In this document: piece after piece, positions 43,984 to 53,607 of the stretch
Layout of the letters: every line of letters begins with the position of its first letter
Numbering within the stretch: the first letter of the stretch is position 1
The notes under the pieces: generated by a model
The model's input: the letters and a program-made list of their open reading frames with translations, nothing else
What the model was told of the DNA's origin: nothing
Databases searched by the model: none
Made by a program: the position numbers and the translations under genes
Assembly: GCF_010731595.1 (NCBI RefSeq)
Contig: NZ_AP022582.1
Coordinates: forward strand, 806,001 to 870,000
Source: Mycobacterium seoulense
GTDB taxonomy: Bacteria; Actinomycetota; Actinomycetes; Mycobacteriales; Mycobacteriaceae
Direction of reading: 5' to 3'
DNA length: 64,000 nt

Positions 43984-44080
43984 CGCGAGGCGACTGATGG
44001 ACGGGCCGCCGCCGCGCTGCGCCGCGAAGCGGGGTAGCGCGAAGGCGACTGATGGACGGGCCGCCGCCGCGCTGCGCCGC
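43954..44080 (+). repeat. MIRU-like tandem repeat, 54/55-bp unit, about 2.3 copies
   Basis: The unit starts GCCGCCGCGCTGCGCCGC. Copies begin at 43954, 44008 and 44063; the first two are identical except for one extra A in the second, and the third breaks off at 44080. The unit carries a TAG that is the rsmB stop in copy 1, and a TGATGG stop/start-like element. Position between two co-directional genes and unit length resemble mycobacterial interspersed repetitive units used for VNTR typing. Confidence 0.85.
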
Positions 44081-44124
44081 TTGCCGGCGTGAAGCCTGCG
44101 GAGCGGCTCAGTAGTCTGGCGCAC

Positions 44125-44814
44125 ATGCCTGGCAACACCGGTAGGCCGCTGATCGCGCCGTCCATCTTGTCCGCTGACTTCGCGCGGCTGGCCGACGAGG
44201 CGGCCGCGGTGCGCGGCGCCGACTGGTTGCACGTCGACGTGATGGACAACCACTTCGTGCCCAACCTGACCATCGGCCTGCCGGTGGTCGAGAGCCTGCT
44301 GGCCGCCACCACGATCCCGATGGACTGCCATCTGATGATCGAGGACCCCGACCGTTGGGCACCGCCGTACGCCGAGGCGGGCGCCTACAACGTCACCTTT
44401 CACGCCGAGGCCACCGACAACCCGGTCGCGGTGGCCCGCGACATCCGCGCCGCGGGCGCCAAGGCGGGGATCAGCGTCAAGCCCGGGACCCCGCTGGAGC
44501 CGTACCTGGAAATCCTGCCGCAGTTCGACACCCTGCTCATCATGTCGGTCGAACCCGGCTTCGGCGGCCAGAGCTTCATCCCCGAGGTGCTGAGCAAGGT
44601 CCGCACCGCGCGCAAGCTGATCGACGCCGGGGAGCTGACGATCCTGGTGGAGATCGACGGCGGCATCAACGACGACACCATCGAGCAGGCCGCCGAGGCC
44701 GGCGTCGACTGCTTCGTCGCCGGCTCGGCCGTCTATGGCGCCCAGGACCCGGAGGCCGCCGTGGCGGCGCTGCGCAGGCAGGCCGCCGCCGCGTCACCGC
44801 ACCTGCGCCGATGA
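44125..44814 (+). CDS. rpe: Ribulose-phosphate 3-epimerase
   Basis: Interconverts ribulose-5-P and xylulose-5-P. 229 residues, the same as M. tuberculosis Rpe. [30 protein letters not shown] (metal Asp/His; Asn replaces the usual Gly after MD), [23 protein letters not shown] and [11 protein letters not shown] are the family blocks. ATG 44125 chosen by homology; the frame is open from GTG 44089, just after the tandem repeat. ATGA overlap with ribD. Confidence 0.97.
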   Translation: MPGNTGRPLIAPSILSADFARLADEAAAVRGADWLHVDVMDNHFVPNLTIGLPVVESLLAATTIPMDCHLMIEDPDRWAPPYAEAGAYNVTFHAEATDNPVAVARDIRAAGAKAGISVKPGTPLEPYLEILPQFDTLLIMSVEPGFGGQSFIPEVLSKVRTARKLIDAGELTILVEIDGGINDDTIEQAAEAGVDCFVAGSAVYGAQDPEAAVAALRRQAAAASPHLRR

Positions 44815-45833
44815 ATCGGCCCGTCGACGGACTCGACGCGGCCATGCGCCTGGCGATCGAGCAGTCCAACCCGGTCAAGGGCACCACATATCCGAATCCG
44901 CCCGTGGGCGCGGTCATCCTGGACGCCGACGGCGCGGTCGTCGGCGTCGGGGGCACCGAACCGGCCGGTGGGGATCACGCCGAGGTGTTGGCGTTGCGGC
45001 GGGCCGGCGAGCTGGCGGTCGGCGGGACCGCGGTGGTCACGCTGGAGCCGTGCAACCACTACGGCAAGACCCCGCCGTGCGTGAACGCCCTGCTGGCCGC
45101 GAAGGTGGGGGCGGTCGTCTACGGCGTCGCCGACCCGAACCCGGCCGCCGCCGGCGGCGCCGCGCGGCTGACCGAGGCGGGCGTGCGGGTGACGTCCGGG
45201 GTGCTCGCCGACGCGGTGGCCGGCGGGCCGTTGCGGGAGTGGCTGCACAAGCAGCGGACCGGGCTGCCGCACGTCACCTGGAAATACGCCAGCAGCGTCG
45301 ACGGCCGCAGCGCGGCCGCCGATGGCACCAGCCAATGGATTTCCAGCGAGGCCTCGCGGCTGGACCTGCATCGGCGGCGCCGTGCCGCCGACGCGATCGT
45401 GGTGGGCACCGGCACCGTGCTGGCCGACGATCCGGCGCTGACCGCCCGGTTGCCCGACGGCTCGCTGGCCGACCGGCAACCGCTGCGCGTCGTGGTGGGG
45501 ATGCGCGAAATACCGCCGGAGGCAAAGGTTCTCAACGACGATTCGCGGACCATGGTGATCCGCACGCACGACCCGGTGGAGGTGATCAAGGCGCTGTCGG
45601 ACCGCACCGACGTCCTGTTGGAGGGCGGTCCCACCCTCGCCGGCGCCTTCCTGCGGGCGGGGGCGGTCAATCGGATCCTGGCCTACGTCGCGCCGATGCT
45701 GCTGGGTGGTCCGGTCTCCGCGGTCGACGACGTCGGGGTATCCACCATCGCGCGGGCGTTGCGCTGGAACTTCGACGGTATCGACCGGGTCGGGCCGGAT
45801 CTGCTGCTCAGCCTGGTGCCGCGCGGCGAGTAG
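44811..45833 (+). CDS. ribD: Bifunctional riboflavin biosynthesis deaminase/reductase
   Basis: Second and third steps of riboflavin synthesis from GTP. 340 residues (M. tuberculosis RibG 339). The deaminase domain has the zinc site HAE (56-58) and [11 protein letters not shown] with Cys81 and Cys90. The reductase domain starts near residue 150 ([25 protein letters not shown]) and includes [16 protein letters not shown] and [19 protein letters not shown] overlaps the rpe stop. Confidence 0.97.
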   Translation: MNRPVDGLDAAMRLAIEQSNPVKGTTYPNPPVGAVILDADGAVVGVGGTEPAGGDHAEVLALRRAGELAVGGTAVVTLEPCNHYGKTPPCVNALLAAKVGAVVYGVADPNPAAAGGAARLTEAGVRVTSGVLADAVAGGPLREWLHKQRTGLPHVTWKYASSVDGRSAAADGTSQWISSEASRLDLHRRRRAADAIVVGTGTVLADDPALTARLPDGSLADRQPLRVVVGMREIPPEAKVLNDDSRTMVIRTHDPVEVIKALSDRTDVLLEGGPTLAGAFLRAGAVNRILAYVAPMLLGGPVSAVDDVGVSTIARALRWNFDGIDRVGPDLLLSLVPRGE

Positions 45834-45852
45834 GAGCGCCTAGCGCTGCTCC
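45833..45852. terminator. Possible bidirectional hairpin between ribD and the P55 gene
   Basis: GGAGC at 45833-45837 pairs with GCTCC at 45848-45852; alternatively AGCGC and GCGCT pair around CTA. It overlaps both convergent stop codons. No T-run. Weak evidence. Confidence 0.3.
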
Positions 45853-47399
45853 CCGAGGGCGACGGTCTGCGGCTCGGGAATTTCCGGTTCGTCGGCGTGT
45901 TCCTGGCGGCCGCCGATCAGCAGGCCCAGCAGCGCTCCCACGATGCAGATGACCACGGTGGCACTGAAGATGTCGCCGTACATCATGGCGAACGCCTTGA
46001 GGTACATCGTCCCCTGGGCGGCGATCCGCTCCAGCAGGGAGGCGTTGGGGGGTATCGCCGCCGTCAGCCCGGCCACGATCTGGTTGAACCGGTACAGCCC
46101 CCACGCGCTGAGCGCGGCCACACCGATGAGCATGCCGGTCATGCGGGCCACCACCACCGCCGCGGAGGCGATGCCGTGCTGCGCCGCGGGAACCACCCGA
46201 AGGGCGGCGGAGGTCAGCGGCCCGATCACCAGGCCGAGGCCCACACCGGCCACCAGAAGGTCGGCGTGCAGCACGGGGACGCTGAAAACGCCGAAAAGGT
46301 CGTGCTTCTGGCTCAGCACGTCTTGGCGCCAGTAGTGGATCAGCCAGTAGCCGTAGGCGGCGATCAGCAGCCCGACGAAGGTCATCACCCGGTCGCCCAC
46401 GCGGGTGGCGATCCAGCCGCCCAGCACCGCCCCGATCGGCAGCGCGATCAGGAACCACAGCAGCAGCCCGGCGGCCTGGGTCTGGTCCATCTGCAGCACG
46501 CCCTGGCCGAACAGCTCCACGTCCACCAGGGTGACCATCAGCGCCGCACCCGCGGTCAGCGATGCGCCCAGCGCGGCCAGGAACGGGCGGAAGTGCACCC
46601 CCGCCGGCTCGATCAGCCGGGTGCGCGAGAACCGTTCCCACAGCATGAACAGCACCGCGACCACGACCGCGCCGATGACCAGCGGCAGCCCGTAGCTCGG
46701 CAGGATCTGTTTGCCGTCGGGCTGGGGGTTGTACAGACCGATGACGGCCAGGCCCAGGGCGACCGCGAGCAGCACCCCACCGACGAGGTCGACCCGTTCG
46801 GGCTCGTCCACGCGCTCGTGCGACGGCAGGCTGAACTGGATCATCACCATCGCGATCAAGGTCAGTGGGACGTTGATCCAGAACACGTAGCGCCAGTCGT
46901 GGAACAGGTACACGATGAAGATCCCGTACAGCGGGCCCAGCACGCTGCCCAGCTCCTGCGCGGCCCCGATGCCGCCCAGCACGCCGGCGCGGTTGCGCTG
47001 AGCCCACAGGTCGGCGCCCAGGGCGAGCGTGACCGGCAGCAGCGCGCCGCTCGCCACACCCTGGATGGTGCGGCCGCCGATCAGCAGGTGGAAGTCGCCC
47101 CAGTGCCCGGCCAGCGCCGTCACCACCGAACCCACCATGAACAGGGTCAGGCTGACCTGCAGCACCAGCTTGCGGCCGAACCGGTCGGAGGCCCGCCCCA
47201 GCAACGGCATGGCGGCGATGTAGCCCAGCAGGTACATCGTGATGATCCAGGTGATGCGCTGCAGCTGGTTGATCGGGATGTGAACGTCGCTCATGATGTC
47301 GCGCATGATCGTCACGACGACATAGGCGTCCAGGGCACCCAGCAAGACCGCGAGGCTGCCGGCGCTGATCGCGACGCGGCGCCCGGTCTGCGAACTCAT
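45840..47399 (-). CDS. P55-type MFS efflux/lipid transporter (Rv1410c-like)
   Basis: 519 residues, 14 predicted helices of the DHA2 drug:proton antiporter family. The loop after helix 2 has [17 protein letters not shown] (motif A), and a long extracytoplasmic loop lies in the second half. In M. tuberculosis this protein (P55) works with the lipoprotein LprG to move triacylglycerol and lipoglycans to the outer envelope, and confers drug tolerance. The ATGA overlap with lprG keeps the pair together here too. Length matches Rv1410c (518). Confidence 0.95.
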   Translation of the reverse strand: MSSQTGRRVAISAGSLAVLLGALDAYVVVTIMRDIMSDVHIPINQLQRITWIITMYLLGYIAAMPLLGRASDRFGRKLVLQVSLTLFMVGSVVTALAGHWGDFHLLIGGRTIQGVASGALLPVTLALGADLWAQRNRAGVLGGIGAAQELGSVLGPLYGIFIVYLFHDWRYVFWINVPLTLIAMVMIQFSLPSHERVDEPERVDLVGGVLLAVALGLAVIGLYNPQPDGKQILPSYGLPLVIGAVVVAVLFMLWERFSRTRLIEPAGVHFRPFLAALGASLTAGAALMVTLVDVELFGQGVLQMDQTQAAGLLLWFLIALPIGAVLGGWIATRVGDRVMTFVGLLIAAYGYWLIHYWRQDVLSQKHDLFGVFSVPVLHADLLVAGVGLGLVIGPLTSAALRVVPAAQHGIASAAVVVARMTGMLIGVAALSAWGLYRFNQIVAGLTAAIPPNASLLERIAAQGTMYLKAFAMMYGDIFSATVVICIVGALLGLLIGGRQEHADEPEIPEPQTVALGEQR

Positions 47400-48112
47400 G
47401 AACTCACCGGGGGCTTGGTGACCTGAACCTGCTCGCCCCAGTTCGACAGGGTGACCTGGATCGAATTGCCCGAACTCTTCTGCATGTTGGCCTGGACCAG
47501 CTGGTGGTCACCGGTCTCCTGGATCCACACCGTGCTCGGCACCGGCTGCGTCGCGTTGAACTGCGGCATGATCTTGTTCACCGCATCCGCCGACACGTTG
47601 CCGCTGACGCGGATGGTGTTCTGACCGTTGATGGTCTCGCGGCCCTCGGCCTTGGCGTTGGTGAAGTTCGCCAGCGCGTTGGCCAGCCCGGTGTCGGGGT
47701 TGAGCAGCACGGACACGTCGTAGATGTCGGACGCCTTGCCGAAGTCGCTCCACTTGTTCGGCGTCAGCGTGGCGTACAGGGTGCCGTCGACCACCACGAA
47801 GTTGGCGTCGATGTCGGAGCCCCCGAGGGTGATGGTGGCGTTGCCCGACGCGGCGGTGGCCGGCGCCGTGGTGAGGTCACCCGTCAGCGTTTTGATGGGG
47901 AGCCCCTGGATCTTGCCCTGAATGCTCAGCACCAGGTGCACGCTCTTCACATTCTTGGTGGCGTCGGCCGACTGCTTGACCAAGGTCGTGCCGTCGGGTA
48001 GCGGGGCGCCGCTCTGCTTTGAGCCCGACGAGCAGCCGGCGATCAAGGCGGTGGCGAGGGTCAGGGATGCGAGGACGGCCGATAGACGGCGGCGGGTCTG
48101 CATACCTTGCAT
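47396..48112 (-). CDS. lprG: Lipoarabinomannan/triacylglycerol carrier lipoprotein LprG
   Basis: About 238 residues. The signal peptide [21 protein letters not shown] ends in a lipobox with the acylated Cys, and the mature LppX/LprG fold follows: [72 protein letters not shown]. It binds triacylated lipids in its cavity and hands them on with P55. ATG at 48112 or 48103 are both possible; longer frames upstream lack homology. Overlaps the P55 gene start by four bases. Confidence 0.95.
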   Translation of the reverse strand: MQGMQTRRRLSAVLASLTLATALIAGCSSGSKQSGAPLPDGTTLVKQSADATKNVKSVHLVLSIQGKIQGLPIKTLTGDLTTAPATAASGNATITLGGSDIDANFVVVDGTLYATLTPNKWSDFGKASDIYDVSVLLNPDTGLANALANFTNAKAEGRETINGQNTIRVSGNVSADAVNKIMPQFNATQPVPSTVWIQETGDHQLVQANMQKSSGNSIQVTLSNWGEQVQVTKPPVSS

Positions 48113-48204
48113 CGTAGAGGGTGCCCGTGACCGGCTTGGGAGACGCGGGGGCGCACTGACGGCCCTGCGCCACCCCTTCGGCCTGCTCACCAGCGCGGCC
48201 GCGG

Positions 48205-48242
48205 CTTTCGTGCGGCCGATTAACTTTCGTGCGGCCGATTAA
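48205..48242 (+). repeat. Perfect 19-bp tandem duplication before ribE
   Basis: CTTTCGTGCGGCCGATTAA occurs at 48205-48223 and again at 48224-48242, ten bases before the ribE start codon, which places it in the leader. It may be a recent duplication or a doubled regulatory element. Confidence 0.9.
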
Positions 48243-48251
48243 CCTGATGAC

Positions 48252-48872
48252 ATGTTCACCGGAATTGTCGAGGAACTCGGAGAGGTGACCGGCCGCGACG
48301 TGCTCGCCGACGCCGCGCGGCTGACCATCCGCGGACCGGTCGTGACCTCCGACGCGGGGCACGGCGATTCGATCGCCGTCAACGGGGTCTGCCTCACCGT
48401 CGCCGAGCTGCTGCCCGACGGCCAGTTCACCGCCGACGTGATGGCCGAGACGCTCAACCGGTCCAACCTGGGCGCCCTGCAGGTCGGCAGCCCGGTCAAC
48501 CTCGAGCGCGCCGCGGCGGTCAACAGCCGGCTCGGCGGCCACATCGTGCAGGGGCACGTGGACGGGACCGGCCAGGTGGTGGCCCGGACCCCGTCCGAAC
48601 ACTGGGAAGTGGTGCGGATCGAGATCCCCCCGGCGGTGGCCCGCTACGTCGTCGAGAAGGGGTCGATCACCGTCGACGGGATTTCGCTGACGGTCTCCGG
48701 GCTCGGCGGCGGACCGGGCGACTGGTTCGAGGTATCGCTCATCCCCACCACCCGCGAGCTGACCACCCTGGGCCGCGCTCCGGTCGGGACGCAGGTGAAC
48801 CTCGAAGTCGACGTAATCGCCAAATACGTTGAGCGGCTGATGACGCATAACCCGAGTGAACCCGGCCGCTAG
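48252..48872 (+). CDS. ribE: Riboflavin synthase alpha chain
   Basis: Dismutates two 6,7-dimethyl-8-ribityllumazine molecules to riboflavin. 206 residues, two similar barrels: MFTGIVEELGEV with GDSIAVNGVCLTV in the first, and GHIVQGHVDGTGQV with EKGSITVDGISLTV in the second. Called ribC in M. tuberculosis. No FMN riboswitch consensus could be found upstream; the ribosome binding site is poor (CCTGATGAC). Confidence 0.96.
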   Translation: MFTGIVEELGEVTGRDVLADAARLTIRGPVVTSDAGHGDSIAVNGVCLTVAELLPDGQFTADVMAETLNRSNLGALQVGSPVNLERAAAVNSRLGGHIVQGHVDGTGQVVARTPSEHWEVVRIEIPPAVARYVVEKGSITVDGISLTVSGLGGGPGDWFEVSLIPTTRELTTLGRAPVGTQVNLEVDVIAKYVERLMTHNPSEPGR

Positions 48873-48928
48873 GGCCGGCTGTCGCGGCGAACTCGACTCT
48901 TTACGCTCTTGGTGGCGTTGGGGGCGGG

Positions 48929-50002
48929 CTAGGCGTCCCTAGTCTCGGTGGCGCGAAAGAGGTAATACCACGCGGGGGAAACTCCATATTTTTGGACCTC
49001 TGGGTCCCGGTACTTCGGCTCGGCATGACAGAGGTGGTAACCATACTGTGCGAGTAGCGGATTGATATCGGTACCGTCGTCCAACAGTACGGCGTATCGC
49101 CCCTCATCGTCAGCGTTAGGAACGATGAAAAGGTATTCGATCTTGAGTTCGGCGCACCGGGAGGCCCAGTAAGCGACGGCCTCAACCGCGCATTCAGAGA
49201 AGCTGTGGATGTTGACCGCTAGTTCGATCGTTCCGGGAACGAGATCCTGTTGGTCGTCCAACGCGACGACACGTGTACGTTCCGCGCCTTTTCTCGACAG
49301 GTAATACGAGGAGATGAACGTCGACTCGGGGATGGCGTCGATGCAGAAATAGGTATCGATGTTGCTAAACGCCGTTACAGCGCGGTAGGCGAGCCTGCCG
49401 TATCCCGCGCCGATATCGAGCACTTTCAACCCCGGCCGGCGCGAGATCTGCAGTGTACGTTGCAGAAACAGCAGCTCACAGACCGAGTCGAGGAGGTCGC
49501 GGCTGACGAGCCTCTGATTCCCGTGTTGGTCTGTGTCGGATGTCGGAAACGTAAATACGCCGAAGTCGCCGTCCTCGGTGAGGATGTCTAGAAGACTGAG
49601 CGTGTCAATGGTTTTCAAATACGAGTGTGTCAGCGCATGTTTCTCGGGCGTGTTGTTGGCCTGGAACTGCCAGACGTAGCAATTGTCGCCTCGGAAATAG
49701 AGCAGATCCTCCGGCGTGACATAACCGGGAGCCCAAACGGCCGGTGTGCCGCTGTTGAGGCCGGCATAGCGCTGGCGTAGCGCTTGGAGCTCGGGATTTG
49801 TCGCACGGAGGGTGGCGTAATCAACGGAAGCAACGCCTTGACCCGAGTGCCCTCGCCAGTCGAGAAGCCATGGACGCTTACCGTCCTTGATGCGCTCCAA
49901 GTCCTCACTTGACAGGGCCGTCAGCATCTCCTGTGTCGCGCGGGCGAACTGCGACACCGCCACATCGTCGGGAGTGTCCTGCGGCCAGCCGGAAAACGCC
50001 AT
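48929..50002 (-). CDS. Putative sugar O-methyltransferase, low-GC insert
   Basis: 357 residues. A class I SAM-binding motif, LKVLDIGAGYGRLAYRAV, sits near residue 193, followed by FCIDAIPES and LAVNIHSFSECAVEAVAYWASRC. This layout resembles uncharacterised putative sugar O-methyltransferases seen in polysaccharide clusters. Base composition is clearly lower in GC than the flanking genes (about 50% in 49561-49620, against roughly 70% around it) with AT-ending codons, suggesting horizontal acquisition. No glycosyltransferase is adjacent. ATG at 50002. M. tuberculosis has unrelated small genes (Rv1413/Rv1414) at this place. Confidence 0.82.
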   Translation of the reverse strand: MAFSGWPQDTPDDVAVSQFARATQEMLTALSSEDLERIKDGKRPWLLDWRGHSGQGVASVDYATLRATNPELQALRQRYAGLNSGTPAVWAPGYVTPEDLLYFRGDNCYVWQFQANNTPEKHALTHSYLKTIDTLSLLDILTEDGDFGVFTFPTSDTDQHGNQRLVSRDLLDSVCELLFLQRTLQISRRPGLKVLDIGAGYGRLAYRAVTAFSNIDTYFCIDAIPESTFISSYYLSRKGAERTRVVALDDQQDLVPGTIELAVNIHSFSECAVEAVAYWASRCAELKIEYLFIVPNADDEGRYAVLLDDGTDINPLLAQYGYHLCHAEPKYRDPEVQKYGVSPAWYYLFRATETRDA

Positions 50003-50174
50003 GCCGCTCCCTCATGTCCGTCCGGTTTTTGTTGCTCTTGAGCGTTCCCACGATAATGCTCAGGGAACCGAACTTCACCGCGTGGCGTGTAGGGATGAAA
50101 GGCGTCGATAAAGACGTTCAGCGGCTGCTCACCGCGCTAGGCCGCGTTCGGGGAAGCGCCCCATGCCGGTTCGG

Positions 50175-50450
50175 TCAGCAGGGCTCGCCCGGCGGCGTCC
50201 AGTACGGCTCGCCGGACGGCGTGTAGCACGGCGGTGGTGCGTCGGGCGGCGGGACCGTCATCGCACCGGCCGGAAGGACCCAGTTCCCCCAGCGCTGCGG
50301 ATCTGTGCATCCCCCGACGCTCACATGCCGGCCGCCGACGTCGGCGCACGCATCGGCCGTCGCCCGTTGCGGGGAGGCGATACCCGCTGCCAATCCGGCC
50401 GCGAACATCAAGGTCACGGCCGGTACCGCCAGTCTCACTGCGATTCTCAT
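50175..50450 (-). CDS. Small secreted Pro-rich protein
   Basis: 91 residues. Signal peptide RIAVRLAVPAVTLMFAAGLAAG with cleavage near ATA-DA (residue 32-33). The mature part of about 58 residues has four Cys (DACADVGG, VGGCTDP, PPCYTPSG, GEPC) and an aromatic/Pro-rich tail, suggesting disulfide bonds. No family recognised. ATG 50450 was selected because the signal peptide starts there; the open frame extends further upstream. Confidence 0.7.
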   Translation of the reverse strand: MRIAVRLAVPAVTLMFAAGLAAGIASPQRATADACADVGGRHVSVGGCTDPQRWGNWVLPAGAMTVPPPDAPPPCYTPSGEPYWTPPGEPC

Positions 50451-50682
50451 GCTGCTCAGCGTAGATTGCTGGCGCACGATCAGGAGCCGTTTCGCCGCGC
50501 CGATCCGCTGGTGCGGCCCATCGCGGGGCACGATCCGGAAAGCGGCGGGACCCGGCGGCGTCTCGCGGGCGCCGGTGGGTCCCTCGCGAAAGACGCGCAA
50601 TAACGTGGCCCCGGCGGTGGTTCATACTTAATGCAAGACTTGGGCTCTTCCTGCGGACCCCTGAGACAGCAAGGTAGCGACG

Positions 50683-51960
50683 ATGACGAGGTTGGACTCC
50701 GTCGAGAGGGCGGTTGCCGACGTTGCGGCCGGTAAGGCCGTGGTCGTCATCGACGACGAGGACCGCGAGAACGAAGGCGACCTGATCTTCGCCGCCGAAA
50801 AGGCGACGCCGGAGCTGGTGGCGTTCATGGTGCGCTACACCTCGGGGTACCTGTGCGTCCCGCTGGACGGCGCGATCTGCGACCGGCTGGGCCTGCTGCC
50901 CATGTACGCGGTGAACCAGGACAAGCACGGCACGGCCTACACCGTCACCGTCGACGCAAGAAACGGTGTGGGGACGGGGATCTCGGCCTCCGATCGCGCC
51001 ACCACCATGCGCCTGCTGGCCGATCCCGCCAGCGTCGCCAACGATTTCACCCGCCCCGGCCATGTGGTTCCGTTGCGCGCCAAGGACGGCGGCGTGTTGC
51101 GCCGCCCCGGCCACACCGAGGCCGCCGTCGACCTGGCCCGGATGGCCGGATTGCAGCCCGCGGGCGCGATCTGCGAGATCGTCAGCCAAAAGGACGAGGG
51201 CTCGATGGCGCAGACCGACGAGTTGCGGGTCTTCGCCGACGAGCACGACCTCGCGCTGATCACCATCGCCGATCTGATCGAGTGGCGGCGCAAGCACGAG
51301 AAGCACATCGAGCGGATCGCCGAGGCCCGCATACCGACCCGGCACGGCGAGTTCCGCGCCATCGGCTACGCGAGCATCTATGAGGACGTCGAACACGTGG
51401 CGCTGGTGCGCGGTGAGATCGCGGGGCCGAATGCCGACGGCGACGACGTGCTGGTCCGCGTGCACTCCGAGTGCCTGACCGGTGACGTCTTCGGTTCCCG
51501 CCGCTGCGATTGCGGGCCCCAACTCGACGCGGCGATGGCGATGGTCGCGCGAGAGGGGCGCGGCATCGTGCTCTACATGCGCGGCCACGAGGGCCGCGGC
51601 ATCGGTCTGATGCACAAACTGCAGGCCTACCAGCTGCAGGATGCCGGCGAGGACACCGTCGACGCCAATCTCAAACTCGGATTGCCCGCCGACGCACGGG
51701 ATTACGGAATCGGGGCGCAGATCCTGGTCGATCTCGGGGTCCGCTCGATGCGGCTGCTGACCAACAATCCGGCCAAGCGGGTCGGGCTGGATGGCTACGG
51801 CCTGCACATCATCGAGCGGGTGCCGCTGCCGGTGCGCGCCAACGCGGAGAACATCCGCTACCTGATGACCAAGCGTGACAAGATGGGCCACGACCTGGCG
51901 GGCTTGGACGATTTCCACGAATCCGTCCATCTGCCAGGCGAATTCGGTGGTGCTTTGTGA
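50683..51960 (+). CDS. ribBA: Bifunctional DHBP synthase / GTP cyclohydrolase II
   Basis: Supplies both starting compounds of riboflavin synthesis. 425 residues, as M. tuberculosis RibA2. The DHBP synthase domain (1-205) has [19 protein letters not shown] and [10 protein letters not shown]. The GTP cyclohydrolase II domain has [21 protein letters not shown] with zinc ligands Cys264, Cys275 and Cys277, and [12 protein letters not shown]. Followed by ribH after 61 bases. Confidence 0.97.
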   Translation: MTRLDSVERAVADVAAGKAVVVIDDEDRENEGDLIFAAEKATPELVAFMVRYTSGYLCVPLDGAICDRLGLLPMYAVNQDKHGTAYTVTVDARNGVGTGISASDRATTMRLLADPASVANDFTRPGHVVPLRAKDGGVLRRPGHTEAAVDLARMAGLQPAGAICEIVSQKDEGSMAQTDELRVFADEHDLALITIADLIEWRRKHEKHIERIAEARIPTRHGEFRAIGYASIYEDVEHVALVRGEIAGPNADGDDVLVRVHSECLTGDVFGSRRCDCGPQLDAAMAMVAREGRGIVLYMRGHEGRGIGLMHKLQAYQLQDAGEDTVDANLKLGLPADARDYGIGAQILVDLGVRSMRLLTNNPAKRVGLDGYGLHIIERVPLPVRANAENIRYLMTKRDKMGHDLAGLDDFHESVHLPGEFGGAL

Positions 51961-52006
51961 GCTGTGCCGGCCACGACGCAGAACACGATGCAGGACGAAG
52001 CGATGA

Positions 52007-52962
<956 letters not shown>

Positions 52963-52963
52963 G

Positions 52964-52994
52964 AGGGCTATCCGTGCCCGGCACGGATAGCCCT
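52964..52994. terminator. Bidirectional terminator hairpin between convergent genes
   Basis: GGGCTATCCGTGC at 52965-52977 and its exact complement GCACGGATAGCCC at 52981-52993 enclose a three-base loop; one more A-T pair extends the stem to 14. It lies two bases after the PH-domain gene stop and 14 bases before the end of the hemophore-like gene on the other strand, so it can serve both. No long T-run. Confidence 0.85.
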
Positions 52995-53007
52995 TCAGGT
53001 GGACGGG

Positions 53008-53346
53008 TCAGAAGTTCTTACAGTCGGTCATCATCTGCTGGAAGATCGGCAAAGCCTGCTGCGCGCCCTGGTTGTGCTCGATGGCGTGCAGCAGGTTCAC
53101 GCGCTGATCCGGCGACGAGGCCAGGTACTGCTGCAGGAACTGCTGGTTCGGTGGCGACTGGTCGAGGTACTGAGCGGCCATCGGGTTTTCCGCGTGCACG
53201 GCCCGCATGGCCTGGTCGTAACTGCAGGTCGTGTTGATCATCGGGCCGTAGTCGGGGGCAGCTGATGCGACCCCAGCGGCGGCGGTCGACGCCAATGCCA
53301 GACCGCCGACCCCGATCGCGAGCCTGGTCAACGAGCGCTTGAACAT
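53008..53346 (-). CDS. Secreted hemophore-related protein (Rv0203/Rv1174c family)
   Basis: 112 residues. Signal peptide RSLTRLAIGVGGLALASTAAAGVASA, then the small helical domain of mycobacterial hemophore-like proteins: INTTCSYDQAMRAVHAENPMAAQYLDQSP, FLQQYLASSPDQRVNLLHAIE, and a final MTDCKNF. The two Cys form the expected disulfide. Rv0203 carries heme to MmpL transporters; whether this one binds heme is unproven. ATG 53346 is preceded by GGAGGGAG. The frame stays open for 2 kb upstream only because it is antisense to uvrC. Confidence 0.88.
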   Translation of the reverse strand: MFKRSLTRLAIGVGGLALASTAAAGVASAAPDYGPMINTTCSYDQAMRAVHAENPMAAQYLDQSPPNQQFLQQYLASSPDQRVNLLHAIEHNQGAQQALPIFQQMMTDCKNF

Positions 53347-53607
53347 CTGTGGACTCCCTCCATTGATTACCACCCACTGTAACGTCCAGCTACACCCCTG
53401 GTAACCAGAACGGCGTTCGCTCAAACCGGCCGCCCCCGCCGCGCGGGACCAAAACCCCAGCTCGTCGGCCCTATTCCGGGGATCGATGAGCCCCTCGGCG
53501 GCCCACTCCGGCGTCGAATCCGCGTTCGCCGTTGGCGGCGCCGGGCCCGATCCAACCACCGCATCCCGACAAACCGCCGGCTCGTCAGCGGCTATTAGCC
53601 TGAATGG

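Noticed and set aside
43954..44080. CRISPR array
   Set aside because: The units are adjacent without spacers and only 2.3 copies exist, so it is a tandem repeat.
48113..48251. FMN riboswitch upstream of ribE
   Set aside because: The conserved core sequence of the RFN element was not found; only a 19-base tandem duplication is present.
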